Source of the DNA: Gryganskiella cystojenkinii
Lineage: Eukaryota > Mortierellomycota > Mortierellomycetes > Mortierellales > Mortierellaceae
Reading direction: 5' to 3'
Assembly (NCBI GenBank): GCA_015852425.1
Contig: JAAAIG010000031.1
Span: forward strand, 49,878 to 77,301
DNA length: 27,424 nucleotides
Under the pieces are notes generated by a model, which was not told the DNA's origin, did not search any database, and was given only the letters and a program-made list of their open reading frames with translations. Of this stretch, positions 9,393-18,844 are shown in pieces. The translations under genes and the position numbers were made by a program. Numbering within the stretch: position 1 is the first letter of the stretch; each line of letters begins with the position of its first letter.

Positions 9393-11554
9393 ATGGATCA
9401 GTCATCTTCAGGTAAAAAACCCCACCCTCGATCCTATCTTCATCGCCTCTATTGCCACTGACAGGAACTTTACAGGAAAAATAGAAAGTACCTTACGCCT
9501 GAGAAGTATAACCATCATTCGGAAATCAACCAACTGAACGGACCAGGCATCTCAAATGTCAGATGTGAGAAATAACAACAACAACAGGATCGGATTCGCG
9601 ACCGCGCCTGGACTCTCAGGAAATGATCAAATTGCAGGAACGAGTTTATTATTACAGACACAGCAAAACAAAAGGATCTGAAAGTGGCTCGAAGATTGAT
9701 GAGAGATGGTGTTGCAATGATCCAAGACGTTGCTGAGCGTGATTTGGTGCATTCGCTCGATCTTGTCTTGCGTGTTTGAAAGACTTTTATTGCGCAACTC
9801 ATTAGCTGAATCAATTTCGTCTGCCTCGATACTAACAGACTATGTTTTACCCTCTTTGTCTCCTCTGGCAGCTAACGTTGATATCAAGAAGAAACAACCG
9901 CAGGAAGCTCCTACTCCCCAGAACACTCCTATTTTCAAAGCCCCTGTCAACCAGCCAGAACACGATATGGAGACCATTCAGACCCCAGGTAACGAGATAC
10001 TTTTTTTTCTTTTTCTTTTAATGCTTTCTTGCATAGTTGTCCTGCAGACTGCGGCTGTTTTTTATTGTTGCCCCGGCATGTCCCATACAGCATATATGCC
10101 TGTTTGAGCATACCTTGCTTGCTGCCCTTTTTTTCTTACTTTTGTTATCTGTTTCTCTTTAATCCAAAATGTTTTTATTCCCTCCCCCCTCCCCAACAAA
10201 AAAAACTTTTTATTTTTTTGAGCATATCTTTTGTTCCTTTTTTTGGAAACTAATCGCGTCAACGTCTTTGTATCTCTTGCAATACCTGTCCACACAAAGG
10301 TTCAGTCCTCGCCAACAACCCCCAGCTCTTGTCCATGCTTCAGGGCCGTCTCGGAGGCTTGGTCGGTGCCCCCTCCGGCTACATCCAGTCCCTCGGTCCT
10401 GATGTCCGTCGTCGCGTCAAGGGCTTGAAGTCCCTCCAGCACAAGCATGCCGCCCTTGAGGTCGAGTTCCAGAAGGAGATCTTGGCTTTGGAGAAGAAGT
10501 ACTTGGCTCTTTACACTCCCCTCTACCAGAAGCGCGCCGAGGTCATCTCTGGAAAGGTCGAGCCTACCGATGCCGAGGTTGCTGAGGGTGTCAGCGACGA
10601 TGAGGAGGACGAAGAAAAGGAGGACGAGGATGACGAGGACAAGAACGAGGTTGAGAAGGTCGAGGGTAAGAAAGCTAAACAAATCTGCTCAACCTGTACA
10701 CAGTTATCTGCGTGCTGTGTGTCATCGCCGACTAATCAAATATGTCCTTACTATTTCGTTCCCAATTTTAGGTATCCCCGAGTTCTGGCTCACCACCTTG
10801 AAGTCCCACCCTCAGTTCGCCGATATCATCACTGAGAAGGATGAGGAGGCCTTGAAGCACTTGGTTGATATCCGCATGGCTTACTTTGAGAAGCCTGGTT
10901 TCCGTCTCGAGTTTGAATTCTCTCCTAACGAGATCTTCTCCAACACCGTCTTGACCAAGACCTATTACTACCAGGATGAGCCCGGCTATGGTGGTGATTT
11001 CGTCTATGACCACGCCGAGGGTACCAAGATTGAGTGGAAGGAGGGCAAGGACTTGAGCGTCACCGTCGAGACCAAGAAGCAGCGCCACAAGGGTACCAAC
11101 AAGACCCGTGTCGTCAAGAAGACTGTCCCCGCCGAGACCTTCTTTTCCTTCTTCACCCCCCCAGTCGCCCCCGAGGACGATGATGAGGATGATGAGGATG
11201 ACGATGAGGTCGATATCGATGAGAAGCTCGAGGCCGACTACGGTTTGGGTGAGGAGCTCAAGGACAGCGTTATCCCCCGCGCCGTTGACTGGTTCACTGG
11301 CAAAGCCCTCCAGTACCAGGACCACGGTGACCAGTACGACGATGAGGACTTTGAGTACTCTGATGAGGAGGAGGATGAGGATGAAGATGAGGACGAGGAC
11401 GAGGATGATGATGATGATGAGGTATAGTATTTTTGTTTAAGCTCTTTTGCTGCTTGTATCATATTTGGAGGACTAATCTTGAAATTTCATATGTTCCTAT
11501 CAATAATAGCGTCCTGCCAAGGATGAGAAGGCTCCTGAGTGCAAGCAGCAATAA
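9393..11554 (+). CDS. NAP1: Nucleosome assembly protein 1 (histone H2A-H2B chaperone), 5 exons
   Basis: It binds and shuttles H2A-H2B dimers and assembles nucleosomes. Exons are 9393-9411 (MDQSSS), 9872-9988, 10300-10665, 10772-11421 and 11510-11554, with all junctions in phase, giving 398 residues. NAP signatures include SVLANNPQLLSMLQGRLGG, the long dimerisation helix (KGLKSLQHKHAALEVEF), ALYTPLYQKRAEVISG, GIPEFWLTTLKSH and the beta-domain end (PAETFFSFFTPP). Acidic tracts occur mid-protein and at the C-terminus (poly-Asp/Glu to residue about 384). The last small exon encodes RPAKDEKAPECKQQ, ending in CKQQ, a CaaX-like prenylation box found in animal NAP1L proteins and absent from yeast Nap1. 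Introns 1 (460 nt) and 2 (311 nt) are the longest in the window. The tiny first coding exon is inferred from its phase and GTAAAA donor and is the least certain part. Confidence 0.94.
9412..9871 (+). other. NAP1 intron 1, unusually long, with coding-like stretches
   Basis: A 460-nt first intron by my model. Within it, about 9556-9682 is open from an ATG (MSDVRNNNNN start), and an overlapping frame from about 9643 to 9777 reads KVARRLMRDGVAMIQDVAERD before a TGA. The frames do not join without indels. This could be an alternative 5' exon or a gene relic; I do not recognise it. Confidence 0.35.
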
Positions 11555-11685
11555 GTCATCAAGCATGCAACAAAACATACATTATTAAGGGAAGAGAAAT
11601 TGAGAATCTTTGCTAAACAGTCGCCATGGAGTCTTGTAAAATGGACTCCTGATGATCGTTAAGAAAACTGCTTATTGTGCAAAAA

Positions 11686-11691
11686 AATAAA
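11686..11691 (+). terminator. Poly(A) signal AATAAA of NAP1
   Basis: AATAAA in an A-rich stretch about 130 nt past the NAP1 stop codon at 11552-11554. Confidence 0.45.
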
Positions 11692-11729
11692 AAAAAAGTT
11701 AGATTAGCAAGTCGCACAAATCGCATGTA

Positions 11730-11745
11730 ACGCGTGAATACGCGT
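11730..11745 (+). promoter_or_regulatory. Tandem ACGCGT boxes (MCB-like elements)
   Basis: ACGCGT occurs at 11730-11735 and 11740-11745 inside a 10-bp repeat (ACGCGTGAAT). This hexamer is the Mlu-I cell-cycle box bound by the Mbp1/MBF factor in fungi and usually marks G1/S genes. It lies about 180 bp before the ATG of the probable decayed gene at 11921. Function is inferred from position and motif only. Confidence 0.45.
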
Positions 11746-11920
11746 GAATCTGTGAATGAGCAGCTGTCCCTTGACAAACAACCAAGACCATCAAACCGAA
11801 AGTTTCTCCATTTCTCCCCTCACAAACCACGCGCCTACTATCAGCCCGGCTCTTTCCCGTCTTTTTTTTCTTCTTCTTCTAATCAACCCCTTGAAGGCAA
11901 CTGCCCATTATCTTGTTCAG

Positions 11921-13343
11921 ATGGAAGGCGTCCAACAATCATTGGATCCTCTTGAGAACTTCATTCCCGGAGTAAGGACCACTAATACAATTACCACTTT
12001 GCTGCCTTGTGAAAGATGATTGCCATTTCATTCTATTCTCCTTGCCCCCATAGCTCAAGCTTCGATTTCGGGCACTAGAGCCGTTTTTTTTTGAACAGGG
12101 CACAGCATCAACTCGCCACACACGACAATCTGATGCACGACCTTCCATTCTTTATCAATCAGACTATCAGCAGGAACAAGCACTAGCCAGGCAAGATCAA
12201 TCAACTCGAAACGTAGAAAGACTTTGACTGGGAGGAGTTGTATGGCGCAAGGATGAAGACGGCAATGAGGCGGAAGAGGATATCGATGTCACGGAGGAAC
12301 ATCATCCAGCCGGTTATGTTGCTGAGGTCGGCATATCGGAATGTGCAAAAAAGCAACAAAGGATGACAAGTTTCCGTCGATCGCTGTGACACTGAAACAG
12401 ATAATTCGGATGCATCTTCTCTACGACAAGTCGTCTTTTGAACGCCTTCAGGCGATTCTTAAGGATACTCAATGGAACCTTTCAGTCCTTGTTCACGAAA
12501 CCATGATTTTTAATCGATAATGCACGACCAGAGTAAGTTGCAGTACTTGCTGCCCTTGAATATTTAGTGTCATAATTCGGTTCACTCATACTTAACAGGA
12601 TGCCTATTTTGCAAATACATAGATGGGCGAAGGTGCAAAACAAATGACAGCACATCATTGTCTTGGAATCGCTCCCATTGTTAGAGACCAGGAGTTTCAG
12701 CAGAATCCTATTGTCATTGACCAGAAGTTTCAAGATAAGGTCTTTGCAGCAATCAAGGCCAATTCGGATGCTGATCTTAACTTTTCAAGCTAGCGCTTTC
12801 TTTGGTACATCGCCACTCGACAATTACCTGAAGAAGAACAGAGAAGTACCGGCGGAAAACGGAAGCGGCGGTCTACTACTACCGATGACGAGTCTTTGTA
12901 CCTCCTCTCTTTTATTCCTCTTCTCTTGCCCATCCTCGATCGCACTATGATCGCGTTCTGTTATCTGTCCACCAGGACCCCCGGGATGCCTGTCAGGATG
13001 ACGAGATGATTCGAAGCCAGGTCAAATCCCTCCCGACGGCCTTAGTTTGGTACGAAATACCCTTTCCAGAGAACAGTCTGTCGATATCAAGAAAATTAAC
13101 GGCCGCAAGGGCCAGAACAGTCTCGAGAGGAATCTATGGCGTTGTCCTCTTAGTGCCGACCTTATCCAGAACGAGAAGCTCGGCTGTGGGCAAGGAAGTA
13201 TCCGGCTAAAGCAGGCGTCTCCAAGGATAAAAGCCGATGGCACCGACGAGACAGGACTTGTAGCAATTCACAGTTTCAAGAGACCAGCCTGTGCCCCTGA
13301 CCTGGAACTTGGGCTCATCATAACGTGCGTTATAAAGGGATAA
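11921..13343 (+). pseudogene. Probable decayed protein-coding gene, unrecognised family
   Basis: Coding-like sequence starts at an ATG at 11921 (MEGVQQSLDPLENFIPG), then a good intron (11972-12098; GTAAGG donor, pyrimidine tract, ACAG acceptor), then an open stretch from 12099. A TGA breaks it at 12225-12227. The same frame resumes with acidic sequence (EAEEDIDVTEEHHPAGYVAE) and shifts near an A6 run at 12348-12353 into SIAVTLKQIIRMHLLYDKSS, with TAA at 12518. A second plausible intron follows at 12533-12598. Further coding-like pieces are VRDQEFQQNPIVIDQKFQDK, WYIATRQLPEEEQ, DPRDACQDDEMIRSQVKSLP and NTLSREQSVDIKKINGRKGQ. Reaching them needs two more frame changes and passes TAGs at 12620 and 12791. 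The last stretch ends with TAA at 13341-13343, and an AATAAA lies at 13482. I do not recognise the family. A living gene with introns I have not resolved is possible but would need several unusual introns. Confidence 0.5.
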
Positions 13344-13707
13344 CAAGGGATGACAAGGGAATACATTGAATTTCTGCGAAATGTGATCTGGAATGTTGCG
13401 ATTTGAGTGGACTGAATAAGGCACACCTGATAACCCATATCGTATCACACAAACCGATTGCGCCAAAGTACTGTAATGCACAATAAATCTAGCCTTTTTT
13501 ATTTTGGGATGGTGTGTTTCTTCTCGCGGAAGAGTGCAAACCAAAGTTCTGGTCTGATACTTCTCGAAATAAAAACCTTTGCCGACACTAGACACTAAAC
13601 ACTAACCACTAATCAGTAATTCTTTATACCCACCCTGGACAGTCACAGGATAACACTCACCCGATGACTCTCTCTTCTTGCTGTGCATCGACTGGAGATT
13701 TAAACTC
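13344..13707. other. Convergent 3' region between the decayed gene and the SR-protein gene
   Basis: The region holds AATAAA on the + strand at 13482-13487 and TTTATT (AATAAA on the minus strand) at 13498-13503, consistent with two converging transcripts. A short imperfect repeat of ACACTA/ACCACTA units lies at about 13588-13615. No gene was seen. Confidence 0.45.
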
Positions 13708-15075
13708 CTATGCGTTCGAGACGCGACGGTTTCCTGCAGGACTAGGCGAACGACCATTGCCACCGCTACCGTTTCGCGGGGGGCCACCGGCACCTGGAGA
13801 GGGAGCTCCTGGACCATCCTGACGACCGGCACGACGCCCACCATCATCGTCAGGAGCACCTCCACGACGGGGGGCATCGTCTCTGCGATCACGATCATCT
13901 CCGCCTCCACGACGGTCGTCTCCTCCACCTCGGCGATCGCGGTCATCACCTCCTCCACGGCGGTCACGATCGTCACCACCTCCGCGACGATCGCGGTCAT
14001 CTCCATTTCCGCGGCGCTCTTCCCCGCCGCCGCCACCACCACCACCGCCTCGACGATCGTCCCCTCCTCGGCGGTCGTCTCCTCCTCGACGGTAATCCCT
14101 GTCATCTCGCCCATAGTCGCCTCCCCTGCGGTCTCGAGAAGACGAACGATCACGGCGTCCACGGGGAGAACGAGATCTGACAAGAACAGAAAATTGATTG
14201 ACGTTGTCAGCATGTTGGGCTACAGTTTTTTTTTTTTGGGCACAACGAATATTTGGAGACTGAAGGTATTTAATTCTTACCTTCTACGATCACGGTCACG
14301 GCCACCCCCGCCTCCGCCTCCGCCTCCACGGCAATCACGGGCCCAATGTCCTACAATAGCAATCCAGTCCCAATTAACCCAGAAAAACAAATTAGCAGTT
14401 GCAAAACCTCAAACTGAGTGTACAGTATTTTTCTGCCCTAATTCATTCAGTAGGATCCACTCCTTTACGTACCCTCTTTGCCGCACTATGTTTGGTTGAT
14501 GAGCAGTACGATAGCAAGTGAGGTATTAGCAACTTTAGGGGGGTTTAAAACAAATATCTTAAACAAGAACAACAGCTGTGCGAATCGAGTCTTACTTTGA
14601 AGCATTCGTTATCGCCTGCACGACGACCATTGTTTTTGGCAAACTCGACAACGATGGGGTTTCCATTGACAACGTGACCATTCAACTTATTCTGAGCTTC
14701 CTCTGCATCTCGAGAGTCCTAAGGATGGAAAAAGAGCAAAAAGAGGGTGGGTGTTTAAAAGTCAGTTTGTGAGCTGTGCTGTAGAAAGAGAACGTAGACT
14801 TTTTCGATAGTGTTTCCTTTACCTCGTATTCCACAAAGCCATAGGCTGTGTTGGTGCCTATGTTCATCAAAGATTCAGGTTAATTAGTCGGTCGAGTGCA
14901 AACAAATAGCCGAGTAGAAACATACAGAAGAATAGTAGAGAAAAACAAGAAAGAATAGAGCGGGGGGTTTACCTCGTTTAATATCCAGACGGGTGACTCG
15001 ACCGTATTTCGCAAAGACATCTTCGAGGTCGCGCGAACGGGTATCGGGAGCAAGTCGTCCTAAGAACAGAGCCAT
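13708..15075 (-). CDS. SR-type splicing factor with RRM, CCHC zinc knuckle and RGG/RD-rich tail (6 exons)
   Basis: An RNA-binding protein of the SRSF7/RSZ type, which binds pre-mRNA in the nucleus and directs splice-site choice. Exons, in transcription order, are 15075-14973, 14857-14823, 14718-14596, 14485-14473 (13 nt), 14350-14281 and 14176-13708; introns are 104-122 nt and the product is 270 residues. The RRM (residues 1-75) has RNP2 LFLGRL and RNP1 TAYGFVEYE. The zinc knuckle CFKCGKEGHWARDC (85-98, CX2CX4HX4C) is built from three exons. The tail has SRSPRGRRDRSSSRDRR followed by many DDRDRRGGG repeats, an acidic/basic alternation more RD/RGG than RS, and ends GRSPSPAGNRRVSNA. The tail is under-called by single-frame reading because the antisense and shifted frames are also open. 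SR proteins often control their own splicing, and the micro-exon is a candidate switch. Confidence 0.92.
14473..14485 (-). other. 13-nt micro-exon completing the zinc knuckle
   Basis: Read on the minus strand, TGCGGCAAAGAGG is flanked by ...ACATAG and GTACGT. It encodes C-G-K-E and the first base of a Gly codon, including the second zinc-binding cysteine (Cys88). It is required to join CFK to HWARDC in frame. Its 13 nt is not a multiple of three. Confidence 0.88.
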
Positions 15076-16153
15076 AACAAAAGAAATGAAGGATGAGAGG
15101 GGGGAGGAGAATGATGAGAAAGAGAGATGAGTATTGAAATGCGAATGAGCGATCGCCTTCTTTTCTTTTTTCTTTGTGTTCCCCCTACCCCTTGTGGATC
15201 GTTTCTTTCCTAAGGAAAGGGGCTTAGAATAAAAATCGTATTCCTCCCTTCGCGCTCGTGCACGCGACGCGATCGTATGGTTAACAGATTGGGAAAGGCA
15301 CGCGAATCTTTGGCTCTTTTCTTCTTTTCCTCGTACTGGCGAGAGATTAGTGTGCAGGAAGACCCTGTCGTTCTTATGGTGTTACCTCCCAACATAGGTG
15401 ACTTCTCGTTCCGTTCCTTCGCAGGTGTATACTCTGTGTCTTAGTTGGAAGATGTGACCTGTCCCTCAGCTATAATCTTTTAAAAGTATGAGTCGTATTG
15501 TTGGCAAGACTTGTGTTTGATTCAATCCGCAGTAGGATGAAGCAGCAGTCCACCGTTCGCGGAGAATATTAGAAAATAAACGAGGACGAAATGACAAGAA
15601 AGATGGGCAGATGAAGTTGGTGTCCCCTCACTCCCCGCACACACTGATACAATAATTCTCGTAGGGTCGACAACACGTTCATCGGTAAATCCATCGGCGC
15701 AATCACGGGCAGAGAGTTGAAAAAATTAGGTTCCTGAATGGCAGTTGAAAGAATACCTAATGTTTAGTGTAGATCCAATGTTGCACTCGAGCGTGCCGAG
15801 ATACCGGACGGTTTTATTGGCTTATTTTGCTTATTTTGTAAGAACGAAAACGCCTACCGAAAAGCCTGACGTTGATAACCTGCCTTGCCCGTTGAGTAAT
15901 AGACGAGGACAATAAATTCTTCTTGGGATCTACTCGCGCCGCCTACATGTATTCTCCCTTCATGGCGTTGCTCGCGGCGAAGGACTTGTCGGAGTTGCGC
16001 GTGAAAGCGACTGTTTCAATTGTTGTTGTTGTTTTTTGGTTACTTTAGTTTTGGAAGAGAGGGGGATGAAGGCGCTTTGTAAAGAGCTATCTGTAATGCA
16101 TGAAGATTGGAACACAAAGGATGGCTTTCTAGCTTTCCAGAGTGAACACTCTA

Positions 16154-16171
16154 AGAGAGAGAGAGAGAGAG
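16154..16171. repeat. (AG)9 microsatellite
   Basis: Nine uninterrupted AG units in the gene-poor region. Confidence 0.9.
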
Positions 16172-17527
16172 TGGATCAGACATAAGGTTGGCGAGGACCT
16201 TAAGGCCAATGGGCTATTTGGTTTTGGTTTTGAATTCACAAAAGTGATTTAATGAAAAATGCAAACAAACTTGTGGAGAGGCCGTTGGCAACGAAAGTGG
16301 CTAGAAAATAGATAAGCGAACCAGTGTCGAGTCCGAGCCGTAAGATCGGATAAAGCACTCAGGGGGTCCAAAGGGGAAGGTACGAGGGGAGGTACAGTAC
16401 GGAAGGAGAGCGCGACTCATTTTTTTTTTCTGGAAAATCCGACGGTTTTTGTTTGGAAGATGTTTTTCTCTATATGATATATCCCAGAAAGTTGTTTATT
16501 TCCTCTTGGTAAGCGTGCATTTCTCTTCTCTGAACGACCGCGCGCTCGCAGAGAAAGGAGTTTGGGCAGGGAAAAAGAAACAACGGACTGAAAGTGATTG
16601 GGAAACAAAAAAGGAGCGACAGGGTGTGAAAAGTAAAAACAAAAAACAAAAAACAAATGCGATCCGATGACCCCCCGACAAACAAAAACAAGTTCGGAGC
16701 GCTTGACGTGCGGCTGCAAGAGATGGCGAAGGGATTTAGTTCAATGTCCGTTTTAGAGTTTTTTGTAGAGAAAAGTGTAAATCCAATCAATGATGACGAG
16801 TCCCATGTGGGTTGTGGAGAACAAAGGAAGACAGGAAGTGTTTATAATACATGAAAAATGTACCCGCCCAGAACTCGGTTCAGCAAAAATAAAAAACTCT
16901 GCAATAAACCGGCACTGTGAGCCAAGAACGGATAAGGTTGCCGCGAAGCGACGCAGAAAATCGCGTGCCAGAAAAAAAAAGATTTACCCCAACAAGGCTA
17001 CAAGTGGTGGAACCTGGGGTCATGACGAGCCCTCTTGGGAGCCCAATATCGTGCTGTATGGAACGCCCATTCCTGAGAAAAAAGAAGCTTTCTACCTTTC
17101 CAGCGTGCTGAGGGTCAAGAGTTATGACTCCCAGTTGCCCTTTTGTTCCTTCGCTCTCTTCAACTCCGTTGACGTATTGCAAATGCGGCTCGGATGCGAT
17201 TATTTTTCTTCCACTGAAGGCATAGTCTAACGAAAATCTGAAAAAGACAAACAAACAGGTGAAGGTCATCGGGTCTGAACGTCTTTTCGGCTGGGATCAA
17301 AGGCAAAGAAGCGAAGAGGGTAAACAAAAACATTGCCCCCAGTGACGGGCGTGTCTACAAAATATGTTCAGGCCCCGTCTGATGCAATGCATCGGATAGA
17401 GGAGTGCAGTAATTAGTGGCAAGGAGGAGAGTCGAGAAGGAAGACAGGAGAGGGGTGAAAAGGGTCCTGTGCTCTTACAGCAACCTACAAAAATCGATCG
17501 CTTGAGGGCTTTCCTTTGTTTTTTTTC

Positions 17528-17541
17528 GCACACGCGTGTGC
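17528..17541. repeat. Perfect 14-bp palindrome containing ACGCGT
   Basis: GCACACGCGTGTGC is its own reverse complement and has an MCB-type ACGCGT core. It lies about 1.3 kb from the nearest gene start, so a regulatory role is unproven. Confidence 0.6.
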
Positions 17542-18713
17542 ATGGCAATGTTTTGCAATTGTTATTGTGCGTTCACGAGAGTAAACCAGCACTGTGCAAT
17601 GCGTCACTGGACAGAGATCGAGCCCAAAAAATAAAAAATATCGGAAATGCACATTCCTCTCTCTGTCTCCTCAGGTAGAGGCGTTTTTGCCCTTGCATCA
17701 GTTTTGCCTCTCCTCCACACTTTGTGCAACCAAGCGGGTCTGATCTTTCTAAATGGCGGTCGACCCTGGCTTTTTTACAATTGAACAGGAGAATAAATAT
17801 CTATTCAGTAATTCGGCTTATTCCTTTTGCTCCAAAATAAAGAGACAGAAACCACAGTTCATGACCTTGACGGCGCCATGTTGATCGCGGTTCGTCCGTG
17901 GCATGTGCTATTCATGAACCTGCGTCTAACAAAGGTGTCAACATCGAACATCAACAAAGCAGAAACGCCTTTGCCTTTCCTCACCCCTTTTCAGACGGGT
18001 TCCTAAGCTGAAATTGAATCCAGGAACGGTCGTTTTTTTTGGGTCATTAGGTCTTTTTTGAGTGCTCGGACAGTTGAATGAATGGCTGCCATCATAAATG
18101 CGCGCCCGTTCTGCCCCCCTCGCTCTTTTGGACTCGATCGAAAATTCCTCGTGAAGTTCTTTTTGATTTGCTCGTTGATTTTGGCCAACGTGCGCTGCCC
18201 CTGGTGGTCCATCTCCCCTGAAGTCAGTGTCCCTCTATGAGGGTCCTTGTCCTCACGACAGCCAATAGCCCTTCAATCTCTGCTAATGCACTTTCATGTG
18301 AGGGGGGGTTTTTTTGTTTTCCCATCATTGGACAACACAACATTGCTGACTATGGTCAATTGCAAGAATGTGTCCGATTGAGCAGAGGGAGAGGAAAAAT
18401 AAGGAGGTCAGAGCTGATTGTGGAAGACCTTTCCTCCAAAGCTCCTTCATTAAAGATCCTTTGCCTCCTTCGTCTTTCGATGGCGTGGAGAAGACTCTCC
18501 ACAGTCAGTTCATCCCTCAAGGCTTAACAAACAAAGGGAAAAAACAAAGCAAACACTAAACAATTTCAAGTCAAAGAACGAGAAGTTTCCCATTCAATAG
18601 ATCTGAGCCATGAACTCAATTGATGCATTTTCAACCTTTCAGGCACGGATCGTTAGACTCCAGCTTCTTTTTCTCAACGCTTCTTTTTTCGTTAACGCTG
18701 TCGCAGTTTTTTG

Positions 18714-18720
18714 TATAAAA
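18714..18720 (+). promoter_or_regulatory. TATA box of the lipase gene
   Basis: TATAAAA lies 125 bp before the lipase ATG at 18845, followed by a CT-rich leader. It is the clearest TATA box in the window and fits an inducible secreted enzyme. It also argues against the in-frame ATG at 18722, which would fall right next to the TATA box. Confidence 0.65.
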
Positions 18721-18844
18721 AGTGCCCTCACCACCCACACAATTATTTCTTCCTTGTCGCAGTCTGCATCTCCAAGTCCCTTCTCACCAGTTTCCTTCAA
18801 GCCACCCTTTCAAGCCCAGCCCTCCCAAACAAGCCTTTTTCGTC

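Larger units (their letters stand above)
15076..18844. other. 3.8-kb gene-poor region between divergent SR-protein and lipase genes
   Basis: The first few hundred bases are purine-rich and should be the promoter/leader of the SR-protein gene; the last few hundred are the lipase promoter. Between them the ORFs are short and show no family motif. Visible features are a CTTTCCT-A-AGGAAAG inverted repeat (about 15205-15220), a repeated GGCTTATTTTGCTTATTTTG patch (about 15819-15838), an (AG)9 microsatellite, A/C-rich runs (about 16629-16657), a 14-bp palindrome, and a G7T7 block at about 18303-18316. No tRNA or snoRNA that I can support. Confidence 0.5.

Noticed and set aside
11730..13343. A transposon as the source of the broken gene
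   Set aside because: No terminal inverted repeats, target-site duplication, transposase triad, reverse-transcriptase or helicase motif was seen, and introns are retained.
13678..14499. 273-residue + ORF antisense to the SR-protein gene
   Set aside because: It reads across four introns of the opposite gene and consists of Thr/Ser/Ile/Ala repeats produced by the GGN/CGN/GAN codons of the RGG tail.
16790..17230. 146-residue + ORF with a basic patch
   Set aside because: It has no recognisable domain, random composition and no leader or partner exon; probably chance in the gene-poor region.
18003..18212. 69-residue minus-strand ORF rich in Lys/Arg
   Set aside because: Too short, with no motif and no supporting signals.
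18722..18844. In-frame upstream ATG that would extend the lipase N-terminus
   Set aside because: It starts immediately after the TATA box and would bury the clear signal peptide that begins at 18845.
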